Of a stretch of 64,000 nucleotides of DNA, positions 1 to 8,500 are shown in pieces. Numbering within the stretch: the stretch's first letter is position 1; each line of letters begins with the position of its first letter. This stretch comes from Cyclobacterium plantarum. Lineage in GTDB: Bacteria > Bacteroidota > Bacteroidia > Cytophagales > Cyclobacteriaceae. The notes below the pieces were generated by a model, which had not been told where the DNA came from, did not search any database, and saw only the letters and a program-made list of their open reading frames with translations. Where the stretch lies: assembly GCF_011290685.1 (NCBI RefSeq), contig NZ_JAANYN010000008.1, positions 50,107 through 114,106 of the forward strand, given 5' to 3'. A program made the translations under genes and the position numbers.

Positions 1-298
1 TCAATTGCCCACTGCTTTAGCTGTGGGCAACCTGGTATTTATGGAAAATTGGCTTTAGCCAAACCCTTTATCCATAACCTTTCAAACCCATATTTTACAA
101 TTTTATCCATTTCGGCTAAAGCCGGGGTAGGAAATTCCATTCCAGGGAATGGGCTATTTCCTATTGAGGAATAATCATTTGGAACAAGGAATTTTTTCCT
201 CAATTGCCCACTGCTTTAGCTGTGGGCAACCTGGTATTTATGGAAAATTGGCTTTAGCCAAACCCTTTATCCATAACCATTCAAATCCAAATTTCACA
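1..298. repeat. Hairpin-rich ~200-bp repeat, cluster 1 (one full unit and a half unit)
   Basis: Unit 1 spans 1-199 and is cut by or begins at the window edge. A second unit starts at 200 and loses similarity near 298. Each unit has three parts. H1 is an 8-bp stem TTGCCCAC/GTGGGCAA (5-12 with 23-30) around a 10-nt loop holding GCTTTAGC. H2 is the inverted pair GGCTTTAGCC (51-60) and GGCTAAAGCC (114-123). H3 is a short GGAA/TTCC hairpin near 146-161. The same unit recurs in clusters 2 and 3 around the transposase gene. Short reading frames here are only translations of the repeat. Confidence 0.9.
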
Positions 299-443
299 CA
301 TGAAAAGGAGGGGGCGCCTGGCCTCTTTTTCATTTGGTTTTACCTGATGCAAAATTCAAGATGAAAATCGGGGGACAATTATTTCCAGGACTTTTCCTGC
401 TTGCGGTATCATTTTTGCCTTGGAATAGAGAAACTGGAAAAAT

Positions 444-1445
444 ATGAATAAGACCATACTTTTGCACAATCGCCCGCAAGGAAAGCCAACCCTTGAAAAT
501 TTTAAAACGGTTGATGAGGAAGTTCCTACCGCAGAGGAAGGGGAGCTTTTGCTGAAAACCGTCTATGTATCCGTTGACCCTTATCTTCGGGGCAGGATGA
601 ATGATGCGAAATCCTATATTCCACCCTTCGAATTAAACAAACCAATTCAGTCTGGAATAATAGCCGAAGTGCTGGACTCCCACCTTCCGGATTTCAAAAA
701 GGGAGATTTTGTCTCCGGTATGTTGGCCTGGAAGGAGTTCCAGACCTCCACAGGCAAAGGGCTGAATAAGGTAGACCCTACGCTGGCAAAACTATCCAGT
801 TATTTGGGTATTTTGGGAATGACCGGGCTTACCGCCTATTTGGGATTGACGGAAATCGGAAAGCCAAAAGAAGGGGAGACCCTGGTGGTTTCCGGTGCTG
901 CCGGAGCCGTAGGAACCGTAGTCGGACAGATCGGGAAATTGCTGGGTTGCAAGGTGGTGGGCATTACCGGCAATGATGAAAAAGTAAAGTTACTTACCTC
1001 GACTTTTCATTTTGATCATGCTATCAATTACAAAACAACCCCGGATATGAAAGAGGCGATCAAAAGCACCTGTCCTGATGGGGTTGATGTTTACTTTGAT
1101 AACGTAGGCGGGGAGATATCAGATGCGGTATTGACAAATATCAATAAGTTTGCCCGATTGCCCGTTTGCGGTGCCATCTCACTCTATAATAAAACAGAGG
1201 TGCCAATGGGCCCCCGGTTGCAGCCCATACTCCTCACCAAAAGTGCCACCATGCGGGGATTTATCATCGGCGATTTTGCTTCCAAATTCCCATCAGCAAC
1301 CCGGCAATTGGCTGCCTGGCTAAAAGACGGAAAGCTACAATCCAGTGAAACCATTGTAGAAGGGTTTGACAATATTCCCCAAGCCTTTCTGGATTTGTTT
1401 GAGGGGAAAAATAAAGGGAAGATGGTTGTCAAGGTAGGAGAATAG
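444..1445 (+). CDS. NADP-dependent medium-chain oxidoreductase (enone/double-bond reductase type)
   Basis: A 333-residue zinc-independent member of the MDR superfamily, in the leukotriene B4 dehydrogenase / curcumin reductase branch. These enzymes reduce the C=C bond of alpha,beta-unsaturated ketones with NADPH in the cytoplasm. The N-terminal catalytic domain carries the family signature VSVDPYLRGRM near residue 44. The Rossmann domain has GAAGAVGT near residue 150, followed by the usual basic and aromatic cofactor-binding segment. The length fits the family. The gene stands alone between repeat cluster 1 and a convergent cupin gene, with 54 bp between the two stop codons. The substrate cannot be told from the sequence; detoxification of reactive enones is the usual role. 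Confidence 0.88.
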   Translation: MNKTILLHNRPQGKPTLENFKTVDEEVPTAEEGELLLKTVYVSVDPYLRGRMNDAKSYIPPFELNKPIQSGIIAEVLDSHLPDFKKGDFVSGMLAWKEFQTSTGKGLNKVDPTLAKLSSYLGILGMTGLTAYLGLTEIGKPKEGETLVVSGAAGAVGTVVGQIGKLLGCKVVGITGNDEKVKLLTSTFHFDHAINYKTTPDMKEAIKSTCPDGVDVYFDNVGGEISDAVLTNINKFARLPVCGAISLYNKTEVPMGPRLQPILLTKSATMRGFIIGDFASKFPSATRQLAAWLKDGKLQSSETIVEGFDNIPQAFLDLFEGKNKGKMVVKVGE

Positions 1446-1499
1446 CTGTAGCTTTTCCTGCCTGATACGGGGATATTTAAATGAGCAATATTAATGCGG

Positions 1500-1799
1500 T
1501 TATTCCCCTTGTGATAAAATACACAAGCTGTCTTCCATTGCCTCCACCGAATGGGTAATTTCAAGGGGAATGTCTACTTCCTCATATTGCTTCAGTTTCA
1601 AAACCCTGTCTTCTTCTTTGTAAATTACCGCCCCTTCCAAAACGGTCAATTTTGATACAGTATGGGCTTTGTGTTCTTTTAAAACCATCCCTTTAAGGAA
1701 CCCCATGACCAGCACCTTGAATCCGGTACCGTGATGGAGTGATTTTGCAATGGGATGATTGGCGGTTTTTAGTTCTTCTTTTATTTCTTTAATGGTCAT
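1500..1799 (-). CDS. Small cupin-domain protein
   Basis: 99 residues when started at the ATG at 1799 (MTIKEIKEEL). The open frame continues upstream to 1952, but that extension does not resemble a cupin. The sequence reads as a single conserved beta-barrel: an AHTVSKLTVLEGAVIY strand pair followed by a LKQYEEVDIPLEITHSVEA segment, the spacing of the two cupin motifs, with few metal-binding histidines. Small cupins of this kind often bind a small molecule or carry out simple isomerase or oxygenase chemistry; no specific reaction can be assigned. It is convergent with the reductase gene and followed upstream by repeat cluster 2. Confidence 0.7.
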   Translation of the reverse strand: MTIKEIKEELKTANHPIAKSLHHGTGFKVLVMGFLKGMVLKEHKAHTVSKLTVLEGAVIYKEEDRVLKLKQYEEVDIPLEITHSVEAMEDSLCILSQGE

Positions 1800-1984
1800 T
1801 GGGCTATGTTTTTTAGGTGTGTTTTTAATATGCTGTTCTTTTTGAATAATGCCAGGCGTTTTCAATTCGTAATACCAAGTTAAGAAAAAACGGCGGGATG
1901 TCTCCATTTTTAAAGTATATGCTATCTGGCCGGAAAAATGGGGGTCTCTCATTTTCGATCACATGCCCTGAATATTTGCCATTC

Positions 1985-2746
1985 CTCCATTTTGGCTAAA
2001 GCCTGGGTTCACAAGGCGCAATTCCAGGGAATGGGCTAAAGCCACATTCCTATTGAGGGTTAATTTTTTGAAACCAGGATTTTTCATCAATTGCCTACTG
2101 CTTTAGCTGTGGGCAACCTGGTATTTAAGGAAAATTGGCTTTAGCCAAACCTTTTATCCATCAACCTATCGAATCCATATTTCGCTATTCTATCCATTTC
2201 GGCTAAAGCCAGGGTACAGGGGGCTCAATTTCAAGGAATGGGCTATTTCCTATTGAGAAATAATCATTTGGAATCAGGATTCTTATAATCAATTGCCCAC
2301 TGCTTTAGCTGTGGGCAACCTGGTATTTAAGGAGAACTGGCTTTAGCCAAACCTTTTATCCATAACCTATCAAATCTAAATTTCGCTATTCTATCCATTT
2401 TGGCTAAAGCCGGGATCCAGGGGACTCGATTTTAAGGAATGGGCTATTTCCTATTGAGGAGTAGCCATTTGGAACCGAGAGTCTTTTAATCAATTGCCTA
2501 CTGCTTTAGCTGTGGGCAACCTGGTATTTAAGGAGAATTGGCTTTAGCCAAAACCTTTATCCATAAACCTATCGAATCCACATTTCGCTTTTTCATCTAT
2601 TTCGGCTAAAGCCAGGGTTCAGGGGGCTCAAATTCAAGGAATGGGCTATTTCCTATTGAAGAATAATCATTTGGAACCAGGATTTTTTACCTCAATTGCC
2701 TAATAGCTGTTGGCAACAAGGATATGTTAACCTCATTGGCTTAAGC
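1985..2746. repeat. Hairpin-rich ~200-bp repeat, cluster 2 (three full units plus partial ends)
   Basis: A partial unit (about 1985-2086) holds only the second half. It is followed by three head-to-tail full units at 2087-2288, 2289-2489 and 2490-2691 (202, 201 and 202 bp). A decayed unit then runs from 2692 to about 2746, shortly before the end of the transposase gene. In the decayed copy the GGCTTTAGCC arm has become the perfect palindrome GGCTTAAGCC. All units share one orientation with clusters 1 and 3. Confidence 0.9.
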
Positions 2747-2795
2747 CAAATCTACCCAAACAGGCAGTAATGATAAGCCAGGCCCCTTGAACACA

Positions 2796-3236
2796 TCATT
2801 TATCTTTAAACTGCTCAAATCCATATTTCTCAGTAAATTCCTCATATTCCTGCTGGAATGTTTTTTTTAGATGGTGCTCTTCCTGATTTCTAATATATGT
2901 TCTGACCATATCCATCCTGGATTCAGAAACAGAAATTGCAAAATATTCATCTTGCCATTCAAATTTCGCTCGCGTAAGTTTGTGTTTATTGATCCAAAAA
3001 GAAGACTCACCTTTGATCAATTGCATCAATTTTTGAATGTTTTGGTCAATACCCATTGATACCAGGCAATGACAATGGTCTGCATATCCGTTGATGTGAT
3101 CAATAAAAATCCCCTTCTTTACTGCGTTTTCCCTGATATGTGACCAAACTTTACTTCTCAAATTTTTTGAGTCAAGGAATGGTATCCGATTTTTGGTGCT
3201 CCAAATAAAATGGATATAAACCTTTACGAATGGCAT
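2796..3236 (-). CDS. REP-associated-type Y1 (IS200-like HUH) transposase
   Basis: A 146-residue single-domain Y1 transposase (Transposase_17 / IS200-like fold). The HUH metal-binding motif is H54-C55-H56 in ADHCHCLV. The catalytic tyrosine is probably Y114 in VRTYIRNQEEHH, a segment typical of REP-associated tyrosine transposases (RAYTs). The N-terminus (FVKVYIHFIWSTKNR) also matches this group. There is no accompanying TnpB gene. The gene is intact and lies between repeat clusters 2 and 3. RAYTs are single-copy domesticated relatives of IS200 transposases that act on dispersed hairpin repeats, so the flanking ~200-bp repeats are its likely substrates; that link is an inference. Confidence 0.85.
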   Translation of the reverse strand: MPFVKVYIHFIWSTKNRIPFLDSKNLRSKVWSHIRENAVKKGIFIDHINGYADHCHCLVSMGIDQNIQKLMQLIKGESSFWINKHKLTRAKFEWQDEYFAISVSESRMDMVRTYIRNQEEHHLKKTFQQEYEEFTEKYGFEQFKDK

Positions 3237-3331
3237 ATTAAAAACAGATGATGGTCATACTAATTTAACAAATCATTCGGAAAATTTGCTAACTCAATCT
3301 AATTAAAAAATCAAAAGCCTTTCATTTCATT

Positions 3332-4505
3332 AATTTTGGCTAAAGCCAGGGTTCACGGAGTTCAATTCCAAGGAATGGGCTATTTCCTATTGAAGAGTAT
3401 CCATTTGGAACCGAGAGTCTTTTAATCAATTGCCTAATAGCAGTAGGCATTTTGGATTTTATAGTCTCATCGGCTTTAGCCAAACCTTTTATCCATAACC
3501 TATCTAATTCCTTTTTTTCTATTTCATTCATTTCGGCTAACGCCTGGGGTAATTCTATTCCAAGGAATGGGCTATTTCCTATTGAAGAATAATCATTTGG
3601 AACCAGGATTTTTTTCCTCAATTGCCCACTGCTTTAGCTGTGGGCAACCTGGTATTTAAGGAGAATTGGCTTTAGCCAAACCTTTTATCCAAAGCCTTTC
3701 AAATCCAAATTTCGCTATTCTATCCATTTTGGCTAAAGCCGGGATCAAGGGGACTCGATTTTAAGGAATGGGCTATTTCCTATTGAGGAGTAGCCATTTG
3801 GAACCGAGAGTCTTTTAATCAATTGCCTACTGGTTTAGCTGTGGGCAACCTGGTATTTAAGGAGAATTGGCTTTAGCCAAAACCTTTATCCATAAACCTA
3901 TCGAATCCACATTTCGCTTTTTCATCTATTTTGGCTAAAGCCTGGGGTAATTCTATTCCAAGGAATGGGCTATTTCCTATTGAAGGCTAATCATTAGGAA
4001 CCAAGATCTTTTTCCTCAATTGCCTAATAGCTGTAGGCAACCAGGATATGCCAGCATAAATGGCTTTAGCCAAAATCTTTATCCATAACCTATCTAATTC
4101 CTTTTTTGCTATTTCATTCATTTCGGCTAAAGCCTGGGGTTTGTGATTTTTCTCTAAGGAATGGGCTATTTCCTATTGAGGAGTAGCCATTTGGAACCGA
4201 GAGTCTTGTAATCAATTGCCTACTGCTTTAGCTGTGGGCAACCTGGTATTTAAGGAAAATTGGCTTTAGCCAAACCCTTTATCCATAACCTATCAAATCT
4301 AAATTTCGCTATTCTATCCATTTTGGCTAAAGCCGGGATCCAGGGGACTCGATTTTAAGGAATGGGCTAAAGCCGCATTCCTATTGAGGAAAAATTATTT
4401 GGGACTAGGATTTTTTTCTCAATTGCCCACTGCTTTAGCTGTAGGCAATTAAGGTATTCAAGAATCAATGGCTTTAACCAAATCATTTATCCATAACCTC
4501 TCAAC
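3332..4505. repeat. Hairpin-rich ~200-bp repeat, cluster 3 (five full units plus partial ends)
   Basis: A partial unit (about 3332-3425) is followed by full units at 3426-3617, 3618-3818, 3819-4015, 4016-4211 and 4212-4418 (192-207 bp). A truncated unit runs from 4419 to about 4505, just before the terminator of the aldehyde dehydrogenase gene. Units differ by substitutions and small indels. The H1 stem is kept by paired changes: some units have CCCA opposite TGGG, others CCTA opposite TAGG. H3 occurs in two forms, one closing with GGAA/TTCC and one with GGAATG/CATTCC (for example near 4357-4383). Confidence 0.9.
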
Positions 4506-4514
4506 CGCCTATTA

Positions 4515-4554
4515 CCACAAAAAAGGCCTTCCATCCTCCGATGAAAAGCCTTTT
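4515..4554 (-). terminator. Rho-independent terminator of the ALS-ALDH operon
   Basis: Stem AAAAGGC (4521-4527) pairs with GCCTTTT (4548-4554). Read on the minus strand the hairpin is followed by a T run. It lies 21 bp past the aldehyde dehydrogenase stop codon, at the edge of repeat cluster 3. Confidence 0.75.
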
Positions 4555-4574
4555 AAATCTAATTTGAACCCTAT

Positions 4575-5978
4575 TTATGGTAACATTTTGCTCCTGAAAA
4601 CCATCAGCTTTTCCCTGGTCATGTCATGCATGGAGTGGGGGATGCCACCCAGGCCTTCTCCTGAGGCATCCCTGCCCCCAAAGGGCATCCAGTCTACCCG
4701 GAAGGCGGTATGGTCGTTGACCATGACGGCCGTGGCGTTCAGCTTTTGTACGGTATCCAGGGCCAGATCGATATCCTTGGTGAAAACGGCGGCCTGGAAA
4801 TGGTATTCCAGGCTATTGGCCAGCTCGATGGCCTTTTCCCTATCGGCATAGGAATAAACACAGACCACAGGGCCAAAGATTTCTTCTTTGGATACGCGGA
4901 CATCATGGGGAGGATTGAGCAATACCGTTGGTTCAAAACAGGTGTCGCCGATGCGCTTGCCACCGCAAAGCAGTTCAGCACCGCCGTCCACGGCTTCCTT
5001 CACCCATTCTTCTACCCGGTCCACTTCTCCGGTGCGGATCAGGGGGCCTACTTCGGTAGCCTCATCCAGGGGATCACCGACCTTTAGTTTTTTGGCCGCA
5101 GTAGCCATGTCCTGCGCCAGCTTTCTGGCAATTTTTTCATGCACAAATACTTTCTGCACCGATACGCAAACCTGTCCGGCATGGTAAAAGCCGCCTTTTA
5201 CCAGCAGGGGCAACATGTCTTCCAGATCTGCATCGTGTTCTACGATCACCGGAGCGGCGCCCCCATGCTCCAGTGCACAGCGGGTGCCAGGGGCCAGTTT
5301 GGATTTCAGGTACCAGCCGATTTTTCCCGAGCCGATAAAGGACAGAAAATTGACTCGCGGATCGGTGGCTAGTTTTTCGGTCTGCTCATTGGTACAAAGC
5401 ACCATTTGCACCCAACCTTCGGGGACGCCGGCCTCTTTTAAAATATCCACCAGTGCCTGGCAGGACAGGGGCGTGGTGCTGGCAGGTTTGATGATCACCG
5501 GACATCCTGCAGCGAAGGCCGTGACGGTCTGATGGACGATAAGGTTCAGCGGATGGTTGAAGGCGGAAATAGAGGTCACTACGCCTATGGGCTCCCGGAT
5601 GGTAAAGGCGATGCGGTTTACAGAGGCTGCGGTAAGCCCCATAGGAACTTGTTCTCCTTTCAGGTGAGAAATCTCTTCAGTGGCAATTTTCACTCCGTTT
5701 ATGGCCCGCATGACTTCTACTTTGGAATCTTTGTAGGGTTTGCCGCCTTCGCGGGCTGCGGTTTTGGTCAATTCTTCTACCTTGCCTTCCATAAGCTGAC
5801 GGGCTTTTTCCAGGATGGCAATTCTTTTGTAGGGCGGAATCCAGCCGGATTGGTCCTGGAATAAGGCATGCGCCTTTTGAATGGTTTTTTCCACCTCAGC
5901 TTCATCCATTAAGGGCAACTCACTGATCAGGCTTTGGTCATAGGGAGATGTTATTTTCAATTTTTTATCGTCACTCAT
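4575..5978 (-). CDS. Aldehyde dehydrogenase family protein
   Basis: A 467-residue NAD(P)-dependent aldehyde dehydrogenase. The oxyanion asparagine is in SAFNHPLN. The cofactor loop is GSGKIG, the general base glutamate is in LEHGG (about residue 236), and the nucleophile cysteine is in GQVCVS (about residue 269). The C-terminal EIFGPVV motif is present. The family oxidises an aldehyde to the acid in the cytoplasm. The start codon overlaps the stop of the upstream TPP enzyme by 4 bp (ATGA), so the two are translationally coupled. The aldehyde is unknown; the partner suggests a product derived from a 2-oxo acid. The gene is visibly richer in G+C than most genes in the window. Confidence 0.88.
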   Translation of the reverse strand: MSDDKKLKITSPYDQSLISELPLMDEAEVEKTIQKAHALFQDQSGWIPPYKRIAILEKARQLMEGKVEELTKTAAREGGKPYKDSKVEVMRAINGVKIATEEISHLKGEQVPMGLTAASVNRIAFTIREPIGVVTSISAFNHPLNLIVHQTVTAFAAGCPVIIKPASTTPLSCQALVDILKEAGVPEGWVQMVLCTNEQTEKLATDPRVNFLSFIGSGKIGWYLKSKLAPGTRCALEHGGAAPVIVEHDADLEDMLPLLVKGGFYHAGQVCVSVQKVFVHEKIARKLAQDMATAAKKLKVGDPLDEATEVGPLIRTGEVDRVEEWVKEAVDGGAELLCGGKRIGDTCFEPTVLLNPPHDVRVSKEEIFGPVVCVYSYADREKAIELANSLEYHFQAAVFTKDIDLALDTVQKLNATAVMVNDHTAFRVDWMPFGGRDASGEGLGGIPHSMHDMTREKLMVFRSKMLP

Positions 5979-7615
5979 AGTTTGGCTGTTTTTTCTTTTA
6001 ACATTACATTTAATATAGGGTGGTTGAGGGAATAATCCACGGGCAGGTCAATGACATGAACGCCGGGGCTATTCAGGCTTTTGTCCAGGATTTCCTGGAA
6101 ACTGGCATCACTTTCCGGCCGGTATCCGTGAGCTCCATAGCTGTTGGCGTACTGGATAAAATCTGGATTGTTAAAGTCCAGACCGTAATTTTTAAATCCC
6201 ATATCTTCCTGTTTCCATTTGATCATGCCGTAGCCATGGTCATTAAGGATGATGACCACCAGATTCAATCCCAGTCTTACAGCGGTTTCCAATTCCTGGG
6301 AATTCATCATAAAACCCCCGTCTCCGACTACGGCGACTACTTTTTTATGGGGGTACAGCAGGTTTACTGCCATGGCCGAAGGCAGCCCGGCCCCCATGGA
6401 AGCCAATGCATTGTCAAGCAACAGGGTATTTGGCTGGTAGCAGGTATAATTGCGGGCAAACCAGATTTTATACACCCCATTGTCCAGGGTGATGACATCT
6501 TGTTCCCCCAAGTTTTTACGGAGCAGGTTGACCAGGCGCTGGGGGAGCATGGGGAAGCGCTCGTCCTGAAAATATTTGGAAAGGTGACCGGCCACTTCTC
6601 CCTTCACTTTTTTATAGTAGGAAAAATCCCAATTTTGCGCCTGGGAGACCTGTTCGGTCAGCTTTTTCACCGAGTGGGTAATGTCCCCGACCAAATTAAG
6701 TTGCGGGAAATAGACCGGATCTACCTCTGCCGGCGAAAAGTTGATATGGATGACTTTTTTGCCACCATGTTTCATAAAAAAGGGTGGTTTCTCGATTACA
6801 TCGTGTCCCACATTGATGATCAGGTCAGCAGCATCCAGGGCTGCATGAAGGAAATCATTGCTGGAAAGGGCTGCCGTACCCAGGTACTGGGGATGGCGTT
6901 CATCGATTACCCCTTTGCCCATTTGGGTGGTGAAGAAATAGATGCCGGTTTCGTCTACGAATTCCGCCAGGGCCTGGCAGGTGACTTTCCGGTTGGCACC
7001 GGCTCCGATCAGCAGCAGGGGCATTTTGGCTGCCTCTATCATTTTTACCGCTGCTTCAATGGCTTTTTCATCGGGATTGGGGATAATATGACCCACCACA
7101 TCAAAAACCGTATCTTCTGTTTCTTCCTGCGCAATGTCTTCGGGTAACTCCAGGTGCACAGCACCAGGCCTTTCCTCTGTAGCCAGTCGGAATGCTTCGC
7201 GGATTTGGGAGGCGATCACATTGCCATTGACAAGCTGTTTGGTGAATTTGGTGATGGGCTGCATCATGTCCACTACATCGATGATCTGGAAGCGGGCCTG
7301 CTTGCTTTTTTTTATGGGCTTTTGACCGGTGATCATCAGCATGGGCATGGCGCCCAGCTGGGCATAGGCTGCCGGTGTGACCAGGTTGGTGGCACCGGGA
7401 CCCAGGGTGGCCAGGCAAACGCCGGGCTTGCCGGTGAGCCTGCCGTAGGTGGCCGCCATAAAGCCGGCGCCTTGCTCATGCCTGGTAAGGATCAATTTGA
7501 TGCTTGAATTACTCAGTGATTCCAATAAATCCAAATTTTCCTCCCCGGGCACGCCGAAAATATATTCCACCCCTTCTTTTTCCAGGGCTTTGACAAATAA
7601 ATCTGATGCTTTCAT
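5975..7615 (-). CDS. Acetolactate synthase large-subunit-like TPP enzyme
   Basis: 546 residues with the three-domain layout of the acetohydroxyacid synthase / pyruvate oxidase family. The TPP-activating glutamate is E47 in TRHEQGAGFM. The TPP/Mg motif begins GDGG at about residue 430 and ends about 28 residues on at ILNDHGYGMI. Acetolactate synthases condense pyruvate into 2-acetolactate. No regulatory small subunit (ilvN) and no other ilv gene is nearby, so it resembles the catabolic, single-subunit type or a relative with another substrate. It is the first gene of a two-gene operon with the aldehyde dehydrogenase and is G+C-rich. Alternatives are a decarboxylase or another carboligase of the same fold. 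Confidence 0.82.
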   Translation of the reverse strand: MKASDLFVKALEKEGVEYIFGVPGEENLDLLESLSNSSIKLILTRHEQGAGFMAATYGRLTGKPGVCLATLGPGATNLVTPAAYAQLGAMPMLMITGQKPIKKSKQARFQIIDVVDMMQPITKFTKQLVNGNVIASQIREAFRLATEERPGAVHLELPEDIAQEETEDTVFDVVGHIIPNPDEKAIEAAVKMIEAAKMPLLLIGAGANRKVTCQALAEFVDETGIYFFTTQMGKGVIDERHPQYLGTAALSSNDFLHAALDAADLIINVGHDVIEKPPFFMKHGGKKVIHINFSPAEVDPVYFPQLNLVGDITHSVKKLTEQVSQAQNWDFSYYKKVKGEVAGHLSKYFQDERFPMLPQRLVNLLRKNLGEQDVITLDNGVYKIWFARNYTCYQPNTLLLDNALASMGAGLPSAMAVNLLYPHKKVVAVVGDGGFMMNSQELETAVRLGLNLVVIILNDHGYGMIKWKQEDMGFKNYGLDFNNPDFIQYANSYGAHGYRPESDASFQEILDKSLNSPGVHVIDLPVDYSLNHPILNVMLKEKTAKL

Positions 7616-8050
7616 AGATAAAAATTGTTGCGGTTTTATTCTTTACAAATTTGATACTAATCTACCTTTTATGAATTTAAATACCGAATTTTTTCGCCAC
7701 AAGGCCTGAATACCTGTAAATTAATCTTAACCTGGGTTCGTTGGAATTTTGGGAGAAAACCGTCATTATGAGGTTTGGCATACAGAAAGTGTCCTAATTA
7801 GGATGAAGTTGTAGATTTTTCAACGTGTTAATTTTCAGGCTTTTTATATGATATTTATAGGTAGCTCAGTGATCTGAACCGGCTGGTAGGCGTAAGTTTA
7901 TCGAACAATAACAGTATCGAAAGGTTGTCTACGTACCCCCTCAGATTGCCACGGGTGCAATGGTCTATTCGATCGAATCCAGGTTTGCACCCTACCGATG
8001 ATTTATTTTATTTTTTTTAACGTGTTGAATTTTAAATAGTTAAAAATAAA
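7616..8050. other. Gene-poor stretch upstream of the ALS-ALDH operon
   Basis: No convincing reading frame is seen. The first ~120 bp must hold the operon promoter, though no clear TTTG/TAnnTTTG pair was found. A degenerate copy of the 8.1-kb repeat (CGTCATTATGAGG) starts at 7761. A short palindrome TCCTAATTAGGA lies at 7792-7803, and a 40-bp inverted repeat, listed separately, is at 7953-7992. Confidence 0.5.
7953..7992. repeat. 40-bp symmetric inverted repeat
   Basis: Outer arms GGGTGCAA (7953-7960) and TTGCACCC (7985-7992) enclose a mismatched 6x6 internal loop. At the centre is the perfect palindrome ATTCGATCGAAT (7967-7978). No T run follows on either strand, so it is not a standard terminator. 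Its role is unknown; a protein-binding site or a mobile-element footprint is possible. Confidence 0.6.
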
Positions 8051-8054
8051 TACA

Positions 8055-8158
8055 GTCATCCCGATTTCTGCATTTTTTAAAATGTTAATTCTCGAAGTGA
8101 CGACACCTACCGTCATTGTGAGACCTAACATTTTTTTAACCACAGAAACCCGGATGAC
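8055..8158. repeat. MITE-like near-palindrome, 48-bp arms
   Basis: The left arm (8055-8102) starts GTCATCCCGATTTCTG. The right arm (8111-8158) ends CAGAAACCCGGATGAC and is its near reverse complement, with an 8-bp spacer. The inner ends are TGACG and CGTCA. Copies of the right half recur at 7761, 8503 and 8593. No protein is encoded, so it fits a non-autonomous terminal-inverted-repeat element or an intergenic hairpin repeat. Confidence 0.6.
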
Positions 8159-8303
8159 GAAGGCGTTTTTGGGATATGTAGTAATTTTGGGATGTTCATT
8201 GTATCAGGATTTAAAATTAGTTATATGGGAAAATATATCTCTCATTGTTAAATGGATAATTGGGAGTTAAAGGTTATTTTTAGTATTTTAACTTGTTTCT
8301 ATT

Positions 8304-8329
8304 GTACTTTTTCCTTGATGAAAAAGTAC
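8304..8329. repeat. Hairpin GTACTTTTT/AAAAAGTAC
   Basis: A perfect 9-bp stem (8304-8312 with 8321-8329) surrounds an 8-nt loop. It lies in noncoding sequence with no adjacent gene end, so it is more likely part of a dispersed intergenic repeat than a gene terminator. Confidence 0.45.
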
Positions 8330-8500
8330 CAAACCCGCCTCCCGGAGGGCAGGAAATCAAGACAAAAAAATCCTTCTCCCCACATACCTCCCGCGCCCCC
8401 GGTTTTTTGTCAGGCCAACCCTCCTTTCGCTATTAAATATCATTCTTCGTGTTTATCAAATTTATTAAGAAGTTCTACTTTCTAAACAACAGTTATATTT

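Noticed and set aside
149-364. 71-codon + strand frame at the left edge
   Set aside because: It is a translation of the ~200-bp repeat; the same peptide pieces recur wherever the repeat does.
3340-3621. 93-codon minus-strand frame with an internal peptide duplication (SIGNSPFLGIEL twice)
   Set aside because: The duplicated peptide is simply two repeat units read through; there is no independent protein signal.
1-4505. Repeat clusters considered as CRISPR arrays
   Set aside because: The full ~200-bp unit is conserved with no unique spacers, and no cas genes are present.
6020-7147. 375-codon + strand frame opposite the ALS-like gene
   Set aside because: It is antisense to a clear TPP enzyme; its length follows from the G+C-rich codon usage of that gene.
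7850-7900. GGTAGCTCAG-like segment at about 7860 considered as a tRNA D arm
   Set aside because: No matching acceptor, anticodon or T arms can be folded around it.
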